Assembly (NCBI GenBank): GCA_009838515.1
Contig: VXRL01000046.1
Location: 40,343 to 104,342 of the forward strand
Length of the DNA stretch: 64,000 nt
Direction of reading: 5' to 3'
Origin: Terriglobia bacterium
GTDB taxonomy: Bacteria > Acidobacteriota > Terriglobia > Bryobacterales > UBA6623
Below the pieces are notes generated by a model that ran no database searches, had not been told where the DNA came from, and saw only the letters and a program-made list of their open reading frames with translations. This document shows positions 9,185 to 18,203 of the stretch, in pieces. The first letter of the stretch is position 1; each line of letters opens with the position of its first letter. A program made the position numbers and the translations under genes.

Positions 9185-10523
9185 GTCGGTGGGCTCTGAG
9201 CAAGTAGAGGCCGACTCCCAGCGCCAGTACCAGCAGCCCCAGCGCCACGATGGTGATTCCTGTCGAGACGAGCACGAGAAGCCAAAGGACCATCGCCACC
9301 AGGCTCGGGATCGGATACCCCCACATTTGGAACGGGCGGTGAATGTCGGGCCTGTACTTCCGGATCAGCGTCACGGCAACAATCTGCCCCAGCACCTGGA
9401 CGATGACCTGGATCACGATTAGTGCTTGGATGATGTTGCCGAGATCAAGGAAGCAGAAAACTGTCGAGCCGAGGCCGAGCGTCAGCAGAGAGACGTGGGG
9501 GAATCGCTTGGTCGGATGCAGCTTGCCGAACACCGAGAAGAACCGCCGGTCCCTAGCGGCCGCATACGGGATTCTCGAATAGCCGAGGAGCAGGGCGAAA
9601 ACGGAAGCAGCTGATGCCGCCAGGACCAGATAGGTGAGCAGATGGGCCGCCCAAGGCCCGTAGACGATCTCCATGAAGTCCGAAACGACGTGCTGGGAAT
9701 CCATCGCGTCCCTCCACGGAACGACACCGAGGATCGTTGTGTTCAGGAAGATGTAGAGCAGCGCCACGATGGCGATCGAGGCGATGACCGCGAAAGGAAT
9801 GTTCCGGCTCGGATTCCTGACCTCGCCCCCCAAGAAACAGATGTTGTTGTAGCCGCCGTATCCGTAAATACCGATCAGGGCAGCGCCTCCGAGTCCCTTA
9901 ACGAAGCCCCACGAAAACGAGAAGGCTCCGTCGGGAACGTCCAAGAGCAGCTCGCCCCGGATGTTGAACAGCCCGGAGACGATCACCCAGAGAATCGTTC
10001 CTACGGCGACCAGCATGAGGATGAACGAGAGCCGGCCGATGGTCTGGATCCCGCGGTAGAGCGCATAGGTGATTACTAGGCACATGCCCACCGCGATGAA
10101 GTGGATGGTCAGGGGCGAGAGTTCGGGCCCGAGGTACTGGGTGTACTGGGCGAACCCGACAGCTCCGGTCGCAACCGATAGCGGCGCTGTGAAGAAGATC
10201 ATCCAGACGAAGAGAAACGACATCAGCTGGCCCATCTTCTGCGGGCCGTAGGCTTCTCGAAGGTAGACGTAGGAGCCCCCCGCTCCCGGCATCGCAGCCC
10301 CGAGCTCTGCCCAAACCAGCCCGTCGCAGACTGCCAGCGCAGCCCCGAGCAGCCAGCCCAGCATGGCGTGCGGGCCGTCCATGGCGGCGATCAGGATTGG
10401 GATCGTGATGAAGGGGCCGATTCCCAGCATCTCGACCACGTTGGCCGAGACGGCTTCCTTCAGCCCTAGGCCTCGGATCAGGCCTGGTTCGCTATCTCCG
10501 CGGGAGGGTGGTTCTGTCGGCAT
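9141..10523 (-). CDS. APC-superfamily amino acid permease
   Basis: Inner-membrane amino acid/polyamine/organocation permease, 460 residues, with about 12 hydrophobic segments. The N-terminus LGLKEAVSANVVEMLGIGPFITIP has the unwound first helix (G-I-G-type motif) typical of APC carriers, followed by VWAELGAAMPGAGGSYVYLREAYG, the conserved second-helix region. The substrate is probably an amino acid but cannot be set from sequence. It sits 110 bases downstream of the interrupted TonB receptor on the same strand, but a hairpin between them suggests separate transcripts. A 21-base inverted repeat just upstream of its start is a possible operator. Confidence 0.88.
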   Translation of the reverse strand: MPTEPPSRGDSEPGLIRGLGLKEAVSANVVEMLGIGPFITIPILIAAMDGPHAMLGWLLGAALAVCDGLVWAELGAAMPGAGGSYVYLREAYGPQKMGQLMSFLFVWMIFFTAPLSVATGAVGFAQYTQYLGPELSPLTIHFIAVGMCLVITYALYRGIQTIGRLSFILMLVAVGTILWVIVSGLFNIRGELLLDVPDGAFSFSWGFVKGLGGAALIGIYGYGGYNNICFLGGEVRNPSRNIPFAVIASIAIVALLYIFLNTTILGVVPWRDAMDSQHVVSDFMEIVYGPWAAHLLTYLVLAASAASVFALLLGYSRIPYAAARDRRFFSVFGKLHPTKRFPHVSLLTLGLGSTVFCFLDLGNIIQALIVIQVIVQVLGQIVAVTLIRKYRPDIHRPFQMWGYPIPSLVAMVLWLLVLVSTGITIVALGLLVLALGVGLYLLRAHRLSEWPFVRSALGES

Positions 10524-10550
10524 TTGCGCTCGACTTGCAGGTTCGCATAT

Positions 10551-10571
10551 TTCGCGAGCAGACCTCGCGAA
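10551..10571. promoter_or_regulatory. inverted repeat upstream of the permease
   Basis: Perfect 8-bp inverted repeat TTCGCGAG, 5 bases, CTCGCGAA, located 28 bases upstream of the permease start codon. Spacing and symmetry fit a repressor operator, but a transcript hairpin is equally possible. No regulator gene lies next to it. Confidence 0.35.
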
Positions 10572-10590
10572 GCAGCCGAGACTGCCGGGC

Positions 10591-10626
10591 CGCCAGCCGC
10601 CCGGACGCGGGCCCGGACGGCTGGCG
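10591..10626 (-). terminator. hairpin after the TonB receptor
   Basis: A 9-bp stem CGCCAGCCG / CGGCTGGCG encloses a GC-rich loop that can pair further. It begins 7 bases past the receptor stop codon on the minus strand. There is no U tract, so it is a terminator candidate only. Confidence 0.5.
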
Positions 10627-10632
10627 CCGTTG

Positions 10633-12966
10633 CTAGAAGATGAATTTCAGCCCGAACTGGATCACCCGGGCTTCCCGCAGAGGATCGAGCACACGGGTAG
10701 TCCTGCCGAACCGGCCGTTGTGCACGCGGTTCTCGGGATTGTCGAACTGAGGCGTGTTGAAGGCGTTGAAGAACTCCCACCGCATCTGCAGCTTGGCGTC
10801 TTCGCTCAGCCCGAAGTTCTTGAACAGGGACAGGTCGAAGTTGTGATGCGGCCAGCCGCTCAGAGCAGCCACGCCGCAGGTTCCGAAGGTTCCGTTCTCG
10901 GAGATTGCGAAGGCCGACGTGTTGAAGAACTGCTCAACCGTTCTCGGACCTGCCGGATTGCCGATGCAATCTGCCCGGGGGTTCTGGCTCCGAGTCCGGC
11001 TCCTGTCGGGGCCGCGGATGCCTATGGGAGAACCGGAGGTGGAACTCCAAATGCCGTTGAACTGCCAGCCGCCCAGCACGTGGCGCGCGGAACTGTCGCG
11101 CGGGAACGGAATCGCCCATGTCCAGTTGAAGACGAACCGATGTGTCTGGTCGAAGACCATGCGCCCGTAGTCAGCAGCCAGATCGTAGGCGTTCTGCGGC
11201 CGGACGAGGTTTGCAGATGCGCCCCCCGAGAGGTTGTCCTGCGTGTCGCCGAGTGCTTTGCTCCACGTGTAGTTCACGTTGAAGGCCAAGCCCCCGACCA
11301 TTGCTCGCCGCAGGCTCACTTGCAGCGCGTTGTAGTTGGCATTGCCGTTGCTGGCCAGGTGGTCGCTCAGGCGCGCCCAGTCCGGAAACTGATAGGTGAC
11401 CGATCCGTCCGCCTGCAGGCGGCCTTGGTTCAAGGGCTGGAGCTTGCGGATGTTGTTCGAGTCGCCGCCCACGTAGGAGATATCCATCAGATAGCTCTGT
11501 TCGAGTTGGAACTGGAACCCGAAGCTGTACTGCTGCGACCACGGTGCCGTTTCGAACATGCTCCGGCTCCGGAGATCGATGCGCTGGGGATTGAACGCGT
11601 TGCTTTCCCCGGGGAACGGGTCGCTTAGCAACATCTTGGGCGGCTCGTGGAATTGCGATTCCTGTCCGCGGAATTCGATCAGCTGCGGGGGATTCAGCGG
11701 AAGCGCGGCCGAGCTCCCCATCCGGTCGATCGCTTGGTAGAAGATCGCGTAGCCGCCCCTGAGCACCGTGCTCTTTCCGATGCGATAGGCCGCGCCGAAG
11801 CGGGGAGCAAGGTTGTTGCGGTCGGGATGGACCAGCGCCCTGCCGAAGATCCCGCCGCCCTGTGCGCGTTGCACGCATTCGAACTCGCACGGCACCTGAC
11901 CTAGGTCGCCGGGATTCGCAGTGATCAGAGCGCCGCGGCCTCCGTTCGCGTCGGGATCGAAGTTGGACATGAGATTGTCGCGCTCCACGATCGGCGTGAA
12001 GTACTCGTACCGGACCCCGTAGTTGAGCGTCAGCTTGGACGATGCCTTGTAGGCGTCCTGTAGGTAGAACATCATCCCGTCGGTATACGTGTGGGGTACG
12101 AGCGCCGAGGTGGCCTCGACCCTGCCGACATTACCCAGCAGCAGGTTGGCGAACCCGTCGCCCACATAGCCATTAGGAATGATGTAGCGGCCGTTGGGCG
12201 CCTTCACGTCCAAGTAGTCGTTCATGGCTCGCTTGTACTCGAAGCCGAATTTCAACGAATGGTTGCCCCTGATGACGCTGAGGTTGTCCAAGAGCTGGAA
12301 GACCTGGGAAGTCTGGAACTGCGGCCTCCACTCCGACGTTCCGAGGAGCGTGTAGCCGGACACGCGGATCGGCGGAAGGCCGTAGGCAAACGTGCCGGGA
12401 AGGGATCTCAGGCCGAAGTCTGGCCCGGCGTCGCCTTCCGGCGCGACGGGGTCGGACGTCGAATAGATTCGGTTGAATCCGAACCGCAGGCTGTTGAACA
12501 CGGATGGGCTGAAGATCCGGTTCCAAGTCAGCGCCATCAACTGGCCGCGAACATAGCTGTTGGCCGTGAACCCGCCGGTGGCCAGTGGGTTCGGGAACGG
12601 GCCCTGCTCGACGATGGTGTCGGTTTGTAGAAAGCTGTAGGACCCATAGAGGGTGTCCTTGTCTGTCAGGCTATGGTCGATCCTGACGTCGAACGAGTTC
12701 TGGTCCAGCGGAACATCGAGGGCCGATTGGAAACCGAACTTCCCGGAGTTCGGATCCGGATACAGCGCGCCCAGCGCCATGCCCGCTGGGTCGCCGCAAG
12801 GCCGCCCGTCGGTTCGGCTCGCCCCTAGGTTGAGGATGTCATTGACTTCGTCCACGCAAGGCACGATCTCGGGATAGAAGGGGGTGCCATCTGCATCCCG
12901 GTCGATCACCAGGTCGCGATCCCCCGTGAAGATGCCCTGCTTCATTTGTGCGGTCGGAACCGTTCC
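10633..12966 (-). pseudogene. TonB-dependent receptor, 3' fragment (interrupted by IS)
   Basis: The distal 777 codons of an Oar-like TonB-dependent outer-membrane receptor: the barrel region, ending in the aromatic residue typical of outer-membrane proteins (...VIQFGLKFIF). Motifs include EYKRAMNDYLDVKAPNGRY and LAPRFGAAYRIGKSTVLRGGYAIFYQ. Joined to the 5' fragment after removal of the insertion and one copy of the 9-bp duplication, the frame is continuous (DASKAGGANGTVPTAQMKQG) and gives a 1093-residue protein of usual length. An ATG at 12945 could start translation of this part alone, but it would lack a signal peptide and plug, so it is very unlikely to reach the outer membrane. Such receptors import oligosaccharides, peptides or metal chelates; the ligand is unknown. 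Confidence 0.85.
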
Positions 12967-12975
12967 GTTCGCGCC
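12967..12975. repeat. target site duplication, left copy
   Basis: The 9 bases GTTCGCGCC directly abut the left end of the insertion and recur exactly at 14811-14819 beside the right end. Confidence 0.9.
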
Positions 12976-12997
12976 GGGTGCGCGACATTTCTGTGAA
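12976..12997 (+). repeat. left terminal inverted repeat of the IS
   Basis: 22 bases matching the reverse complement of 14789-14810 with a single mismatch at the 17th base. The transposase stop codon lies just inside, at 13000-13002. Confidence 0.9.
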
Positions 12998-12999
12998 AG

Positions 13000-14719
13000 C
13001 TAAGCTGCGGCCCGCTCGTCCCAGTAGTCTGCAAAACGATTGGAGATCTGTGCGCAGCGAAGGGCGATGATCGAGTTGGCACCGTCGACGGTCCAGAACA
13101 TACCTGATCGCTTTAAGCGACCGGCGATCACACTGCGGCACCCGGCTTCAATGACTCCGGAGCCGACGAAGAGATCCTGGCGGCGGAAGTCGGCATAGCG
13201 CATGCGCTCGGCATGGCCCTCGAAGTAGGCTGCCTCGGTGCGCAGCTTGTCGAGCAGTTCGGGCGCTTCGGGCCGGAGACTGCGCAGGAAGCGCACCAAG
13301 TGCTCGATGCGCCCCTCGTCGAGTTGCTTCTTGCGCCGGCGCACCCAGCGGCGGCGCTGCTGGCGGTCCTGCGGGAACAGCTGGCGGCCCAGCTCCCACA
13401 GATGCTCGCGGGAGTGGTAGATGTCGACGATCTCGATGGCGTTGGGGAAGTAAATGTGGCATAAATTCCAAATCCAAGCTGCTCCATCGCCGAGCACCAC
13501 CACGCGCTCGGCGCGGTGCAAGCCGCGCCGCCAAGCCTCGTCGTAGATGCGCCGCCCGAACGCCTCGGCATCCTCGATCGCACCGGTGTACGTGGTGGAG
13601 TTCCGGTCCCGCACCGGCCGGCCTTCGGCGTCCAGTTCGGTCTGCGTGAAGACGCAGCCCAGCTTGACCTCGCGGGTCCGCGCCGCTGCGCCGTCCTTGC
13701 CCGCGCGCCCGGCCGCAGCCGCGACCGTGACCGGGATGCCGGTGCCGTCCATCTCGATGTAGAACGTGGCAATCGGCTCGCCGGTCTGGGGCGGGAATCC
13801 GCGCAGGGCCGCTTGCAGGCGGTCCGACTCGGCCCGCGCCGCCAAGTCGCTGCCAATCGCCTGGGCCTGCCGTTCGACGGCCTTGACACTCACCGCAATG
13901 CCCGCCAGCTCTGCGAGCAGCTCACGCCCGCGTGCGAACGGCGTTTCGCCGCCGACCACGGCCAGCAGGCGGCGCACGCCCGGCGAGTACTGCGTGCCCT
14001 CGATGTCCAAGTCGCTGTCGAACGGCACCGTGCCGCGCCAGCAGTGCCGACAGTGATAGTACAGCCGGCGCAGGCTGACACTGCCCAGCAGGCTGACCAA
14101 GCGCTTGGGGCGCGGCCCTTCGCAGCGCATTGCTTGGCCGCAGGAGCACAGCGGCGCTGCGCTGGCGTCCTCCGATTCTGCCAGCAGTTCCTCCAGCAGG
14201 CGCGCTCCGGCCCGCTGCAGGGCCGCGCGCGTGGCCTCTTCCAAGGCTTCGAGGTCAAACCCGCCGAGGCGGCGGCGGGCCTTGACGATCACTTGCAGCA
14301 GGCTGCCGACCTCGGCCTGGACGGCCTCTTGGATGGCGCGCAGCGTTTTTTTTTGGCACGTACGGCGGCGCCTGCAGATCTTGGGCCTCGGGCGGGCGCA
14401 GCTGGCAGATTTGCTCGTTGATCTGGACGAGTTCGGAGCTGAGCTGCCGGAAGTGGCGGAAGCTGGCCACCTCGCGTTCGGCCTTGTGGATCTGGGCGGG
14501 CGAGGAGAGGGTTTGCTGGACGGTCTTGCCAGCGCGCTTGTAGGACAGGCGCACTTGGGGGCCGTGGCCGGGATGGTCGTCGCGGGCGCAGGCGCAGTTG
14601 GGTTTGCCGCAGCGGCGGAAGGACGCATGGACGGAGCCGCGTCGAAAGTCGCCGAGCTGGGCGATTTCGAGCAGGATTTGCGAGCGCCGTGCTTCGAGGT
14701 CAGGCAGGGAGTCGGGCAT
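13000..14719 (-). CDS. ISKra4-family transposase, two frames joined at an A9 tract
   Basis: DDE-type transposase. The upstream frame (14719 down to the A tract, open to 14255) starts at an ATG preceded by a strong AAGGAGG and encodes a short zinc-type module (RRCGKPNCACARDDHPGHGP) plus a helical region. The main frame (from the A tract to 13000) has the catalytic region: EMDGTGIPVTV, VVLGDGAAWIWNLCHIYFPNA, DIYHSREHLWELG, and the ISKra4 C-terminal signature GSGVIEAGCRSVIAGRLKRSGMFWTVDGAN. The two frames meet at nine A residues on the coding strand; dropping one A gives one 572-residue protein. Slippage at this tract would explain expression, as would a simple indel or sequencing error. Reading the main frame back to 14751 gives a low-complexity N-terminus that is not the real one. 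Confidence 0.85.
14346..14354 (-). other. A9 slippery tract in the transposase gene
   Basis: Nine consecutive T on the plus strand (A9 in the mRNA sense) lie exactly where the upstream transposase frame must pass into the catalytic frame. The change needed is +1 (equivalently minus 2, or loss of one A in the RNA). Confidence 0.7.
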
Positions 14720-14788
14720 GGGGCCTCCTTGACTGAGAGTAACAAATACACTCAGGCAAGGAAAGCCGCATCAGCAAAACTCGCATGA

Positions 14789-14810
14789 TTCACGGAAATG
14801 TCGCGCACCC
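14789..14810 (-). repeat. right terminal inverted repeat of the IS
   Basis: 22-bp partner of the left terminal repeat, one mismatch. In the receptor's frame it introduces a TGA within seven codons of the junction, truncating the 5' fragment. Confidence 0.9.
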
Positions 14811-14819
14811 GTTCGCGCC
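14811..14819. repeat. target site duplication, right copy
   Basis: GTTCGCGCC, identical to 12967-12975. Confidence 0.9.
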
Positions 14820-15758
14820 ACCGGCCTTGCTGGCGTCCGTGCGCTGGTAGTCGAAGAAGAAGAACGTCTTGTTCCTCGCGACCGGGCCGCCCAAGGTGAA
14901 CCCGTATTGGTTGCGGTTCTCGGCCCCTCGCTCGATGCCTGCCGCATTGTTGAAGAAGTTGTTGGCGTTGAGCTTGTCGTCGCGAAGGAAGTACCAGCCG
15001 GAACCGTGAAACTCGTTCGCTCCCGACTTGATCTCGGCGTTGATGACCGCGCCTTGGCTCCAGCCGAACTCCGCGTCGTAGGTCCGTGTCTGGATCTTGA
15101 AGGACTGGAGTGCGTCCGGAGGCGGCTGAACGGCCTGCGGGCTCCGCTCCTGCCCATTGGTCGTGAACGTGTTGTTGTCGACGCCGTTGAGGGCGAAGTA
15201 GTTCTGGAGCGAGAAGTTGCCGTCGACGTTGATTCTCGCCTCCCGCGGATTGGACCGCGCGCCCGGTGCGGGGACCGCGCCGGGACTGAGCAGAATCAGG
15301 TCGGAGTATCGCCGCCCGTCGAGCGGCAGGTCCTCGATCTCGGCGGATTCGATCACGGTGCCTAGCTGGCCGCTTTCCGCCTCCAATCCCACAACCGGGG
15401 CGACGACCTCCACCTGTTCGGTGACGTCACCGACTTCCAGGGTGAAACCGACCTCGAGACGCTGCTGGATGGCGAGTCGGATCTCGTCCCTGACAGCCGT
15501 CTTGAAGCCATCCGTCTCGGCCCGGACTCGGTAGATGCCGGGGCGCAGGCCAGTCGCCAGGTACACGCCGGCTTCGTTCGTGCTCAGAACGATGGAGTCG
15601 CCCAAGCTGGTCAGTGTGACCGTGACATCGGCGCCGGGAATGACCGCGCCTTGGGGATCTCTCACGGTGCCGATGATCGTTCCGGTGTTGATCTGGGCGA
15701 TCAGCGGCACTGTCAGGGGCAGAATTGCCAAAAATAGAAAGAAAGCTCGAGTGTGCAT
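14811..15758 (-). pseudogene. TonB-dependent receptor, 5' fragment (interrupted by IS)
   Basis: The first 316 codons of the Oar-like receptor. A signal peptide (MHTRAFFLFLAILPLTVPLIAQ) is followed by a carboxypeptidase-regulatory beta-sandwich (GTIIGTVRDPQGAVIPGADVTV) and the TonB plug domain (VIESAEIEDLPLDGRRYSDLILLSPG), and the barrel begins at NKTFFFFDYQRTD. The ATG at 15758 has a clear ribosome binding site (AGGAGG, 6 bases upstream). With the IS in place translation ends at 14790, a few codons inside the element. The remaining product has signal, regulatory domain and plug but no barrel. Confidence 0.88.
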
Positions 15759-16272
15759 TTTCGACCTCCTCTTGCAGGCAATGCTTTGCGTCGCTTTTTC
15801 ATACGCCTAGAACCGCCCGGAGTCAAACGAATACCGAGTGTTTTGACCGTATTTCGTAGGGAATTTGAAGCGATTGAGGCCTTTTGGGCCGGAAGCGTCA
15901 ATCCGCCGACCGTGACGGCCCGCGATTGTGTTCGGACCGGTCGGCGTCGTCCTTGGCCGGTACGTGTCAAGGGTCGGGGCCGGTGCCGCGTCGTTGTTAG
16001 GCTTCTACGGGCTAAGCGGGGCGGCTTGCGATAATTCTCTGGTTACCGACGGGCACCTCATCGAGGGGGCCAAGCGGTGTTTCTAGAGGGTCGTGCCGAC
16101 ATCCCTGGCTGCGTTTGCCGGCTTCGCCCGCTCTCTTTCTCGAGGGGTCGTTCAAGGGCCGTTCGCGATCCCGTTCAGCGCCTCGCTCGAGGTCAGCATG
16201 GTCGTCACGACCGGGACGCTGATATTGCTGATTTCGGCCTGGCCGTTGTTATGTCACTTGGGAGTCGACCTG
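15759..16272. other. 514-base intergenic region upstream of the TonB receptor
   Basis: No gene is supported. The part next to 15758 holds the receptor's ribosome binding site and, on the minus strand about 50 bases upstream, a TTGACT that could be a -35 element. Two short hydrophobic or Arg-rich forward frames at 16077-16311 overlap each other and have no ribosome binding site or recognisable motif. Confidence 0.4.
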
Positions 16273-16428
16273 CTAGTCCTGTCTGCTGCCTTGCCTGAGT
16301 TGTTCGTGTAGGTCGCTGATCTGGCTCTCGAGTTTCCGCGTTCGCCCGGACAACAGCAGCACGTATCCGACGTGGAGCGCCCAAGCGATGCTGAAAGCGG
16401 CCCAAAGCCATTTGAAATTGGGTTCCAA
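16273..16428 (-). CDS. ccmD: CcmD-like small heme-export subunit
   Basis: A 51-residue membrane protein encoded just downstream of ccmC. It starts with TTG at 16428, 7 bases after an AAAGGAG ribosome binding site and 20 bases past the ccmC stop. The sequence begins EPNFKWLWAAFSIAWALHVG: one transmembrane helix (about residues 7-27), then a basic stretch (SGRTRKLE) and a helical cytoplasmic tail. That is the standard CcmD layout, with an aromatic W-A-A start to the helix and an R/K-rich exit. CcmD stabilises CcmC and helps release heme-loaded CcmE in system I cytochrome c maturation. The family is very divergent, so the call rests on size, topology and position next to ccmC. Confidence 0.8.
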   Translation of the reverse strand: MEPNFKWLWAAFSIAWALHVGYVLLLSGRTRKLESQISDLHEQLRQGSRQD

Positions 16429-16448
16429 ACCGTTGACTCCTTTGTCTG

Positions 16449-17144
16449 TCAGGCCAGCGCCTGTACTTCACGCCTGAGTGCGTCGGTCTTGCGCCGCAGA
16501 GCCTCGAGCCTGCGCCTTTGGCGAACCAGGCACCAGAACAGTAGGCCCAGCGAAGCCATCGTTGCGAATAGGACGAAGGTCATCCGAGGGTCTAGCGACC
16601 CGTCACCACCAAGCACGGGAGCCGGGTGCTGCGTGCGCCACCAGCGATTCGCCATGTACACGATAGGCACGTCCACCATGCCGAAGATCGACACGACCGC
16701 ACAAACGGTCGCGCGCTGGCTGGGCTCGGCGATGGATTGGCGCAGGATCAGGTACGCGGCATAGATCAGGGCGAGCAGGAGCATCGCTGTCAAGCGTGCG
16801 TCCCAAGCCCAGTACACCCCCCAAATCGGCTTCGCCCACAAAGAGCCGGTGATCAAATTGACGATCGCGAACAGCAATCCGACTTCGTTGCAAGCCACCG
16901 AAAGATCGTCTAGCCGGCTGGCGCGATTGCTCAAGTACGCGATTGCTGCCCCGCCGCCGATGAAAAAGCCGACAAAAGCAATGGCGGCGGAGGAGACGTG
17001 GAAATAGAAGATGCGCTGGACCGGCCCCATGCTGGCCTCCATCGGCACCCAGATGAAAATCAGGTAGATGGATGCGAGCAGTGCCGCCGCCGTGATCGAG
17101 GCCAGCGCTGTCGGGACAGCCGGTCGGAAACTAGCAGCCACCAT
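16449..17144 (-). CDS. ccmC: cytochrome c maturation protein CcmC
   Basis: Inner-membrane heme-handling protein of 231 residues with six predicted helices. The tryptophan-rich heme-binding motif reads WGVYWAWDARLT, and the flanking conserved histidine is in RIFYFHVSSA. CcmC loads heme onto CcmE in the periplasm during c-type cytochrome assembly. I chose the ATG at 17144 (MVAASFRPAVPTALA); the frame stays open another 29 codons, but those look non-coding. TACACT lies 5 bases upstream, so the mRNA may be leaderless. It is followed by ccmD; ccmA, ccmB and ccmE are not in the window. The cytochromes encoded at 21578 and 60941 are plausible clients. Confidence 0.9.
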   Translation of the reverse strand: MVAASFRPAVPTALASITAAALLASIYLIFIWVPMEASMGPVQRIFYFHVSSAAIAFVGFFIGGGAAIAYLSNRASRLDDLSVACNEVGLLFAIVNLITGSLWAKPIWGVYWAWDARLTAMLLLALIYAAYLILRQSIAEPSQRATVCAVVSIFGMVDVPIVYMANRWWRTQHPAPVLGGDGSLDPRMTFVLFATMASLGLLFWCLVRQRRRLEALRRKTDALRREVQALA

Positions 17145-17149
17145 GCTTG

Positions 17150-17155
17150 AGTGTA
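17150..17155 (-). promoter_or_regulatory. -10-like box for ccmC
   Basis: TACACT on the minus strand, 5 bases upstream of the ccmC ATG, with no Shine-Dalgarno sequence between. This spacing fits a leaderless transcript. No convincing -35 element is seen. Confidence 0.4.
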
Positions 17156-17222
17156 CCCGAGCAGCAAGCAGAGGGACGGGACAGCCGCGCGAGCCGTCGG
17201 GCGACAATTGCAGTAGGGCACT

Positions 17223-18119
17223 ATGACGCAACTCGCCGAATGTGTTCCGAATTTCTCGGAGGGCCGAGACTCGACGACACTCGATCGGCTCGAGCGAGTA
17301 GTCCGGGTGTCAGGGGCGAGGTTGCTGGACCGGCACAGCGATCACGATCACCATCGCTCCGTGTTGACTTTCGCGGCAGATCTCGGGGTGATCTACACGG
17401 CCGTCATGGCGGCGGCTGGGGAGGCCGTGGAGAGCATAGACCTGAATGACCACGACGGCACTCACCCGAGGGTCGGCGCCATTGACGTGGTTCCGATCGT
17501 GCCTTTGGACGATACGCCTTGGGATGCGTGCGTGGAGGTCGCCCGGTCGATTGGTGAGCGTCTCTGGAGTGAACTGGGCCTGCCGGTGTATCTATACGGC
17601 CGCGCCGCCGTCCGCGAGGAGCGAAGACTCTTGGAGACAGTACGCAAGCTGGGGTTCAAAAGACTTGCAGAATTCGTCCAAAGGGGGAAATACCTTCCAG
17701 ACATTGGAGGTCCCCTCCTGCACCCTTCGGCCGGGGCATGCTGCGTAGGGGTCCGGGGGCCGCTGGTCGCTTACAACGTGTTGCTAGACTGCTGCGACGC
17801 CCAGCCCGCGAAGCTCATCGCCAGCCGGATCCGCGCGGCCGCAGGCGGCCTTCCGGGGGTGAAGGCGCTGGGCATGTACTTGGAATCGGCCCAGGTCGCC
17901 CAAGTTTCGATGAACATCACAGAGCCGGACCTGACACCGCTGCCGCTGGTCTTCGATGAAGTGTCGCGCCTCGCAGCGGGGCTTGGCGTGGAGGTGGTAG
18001 CCTCCGAATTAGTCGGCCTGGTGCCCCGGGCTGCTCTAGGCGCGAATCCGAGGCGATTGCGGATCGTCGGGTTTCATGATCGGATGATCTTGGAGGAACG
18101 CCTAGGCCGCGGAATTTGA
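17223..18119 (+). CDS. ftcD: glutamate formimidoyltransferase
   Basis: Cytoplasmic enzyme of 298 residues that transfers the formimino group of N-formimino-L-glutamate to tetrahydrofolate, the last step of one histidine degradation route. The N-terminal family signature is ECVPNFSEGRD, followed by DHDHHRSVLTFA and THPRVGAIDVVPIVPL. Length fits the bacterial stand-alone transferase without the cyclodeaminase domain of the animal fusion. No hut genes are adjacent. It is divergent from ccmC with 78 bases between the starts. There is no obvious ribosome binding site before the ATG. Confidence 0.92.
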   Translation: MTQLAECVPNFSEGRDSTTLDRLERVVRVSGARLLDRHSDHDHHRSVLTFAADLGVIYTAVMAAAGEAVESIDLNDHDGTHPRVGAIDVVPIVPLDDTPWDACVEVARSIGERLWSELGLPVYLYGRAAVREERRLLETVRKLGFKRLAEFVQRGKYLPDIGGPLLHPSAGACCVGVRGPLVAYNVLLDCCDAQPAKLIASRIRAAAGGLPGVKALGMYLESAQVAQVSMNITEPDLTPLPLVFDEVSRLAAGLGVEVVASELVGLVPRAALGANPRRLRIVGFHDRMILEERLGRGI

Positions 18120-18203
18120 GAAGCCGCTACGCGCACTAAGGCTCTCGTGTATAGCCTCTGGATCAACCTCGTCTGCACCAGCCTGGCTCGACGAATAAAC
18201 GCC

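Larger units (their letters stand above)
12976..14810 (-). mobile_element. ISKra4-family insertion sequence, 1835 bp
   Basis: A complete insertion sequence. The ends are imperfect inverted repeats of 22 bp with one mismatch (12976-12997 and 14789-14810), both beginning GGGTGCGCGACATTTC inward. It is flanked by exact 9-bp duplications and carries a transposase with ISKra4-type motifs. It splits the TonB receptor gene and is oriented in the same direction. The perfect duplications and the undamaged frame on each side indicate recent insertion. Confidence 0.92.

Noticed and set aside
10363..11628. Plus-strand frame of 421 codons
   Set aside because: It runs antisense to the permease 5' end and the TonB barrel, both with clear family motifs.
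14355..14751. N-terminal extension of the catalytic transposase frame
   Set aside because: Low-complexity Pro/Ser/Ala/Arg product; the true N-terminal module is in the other frame, with a ribosome binding site.
13516..14788. Plus-strand frames of 227 and 301 codons within the IS
   Set aside because: They are antisense to the transposase, Ala/Arg-rich, and show no motif.
16077..16311. Two overlapping plus-strand frames of about 72 codons
   Set aside because: They contradict each other, have no ribosome binding site and overlap ccmD on the opposite strand.
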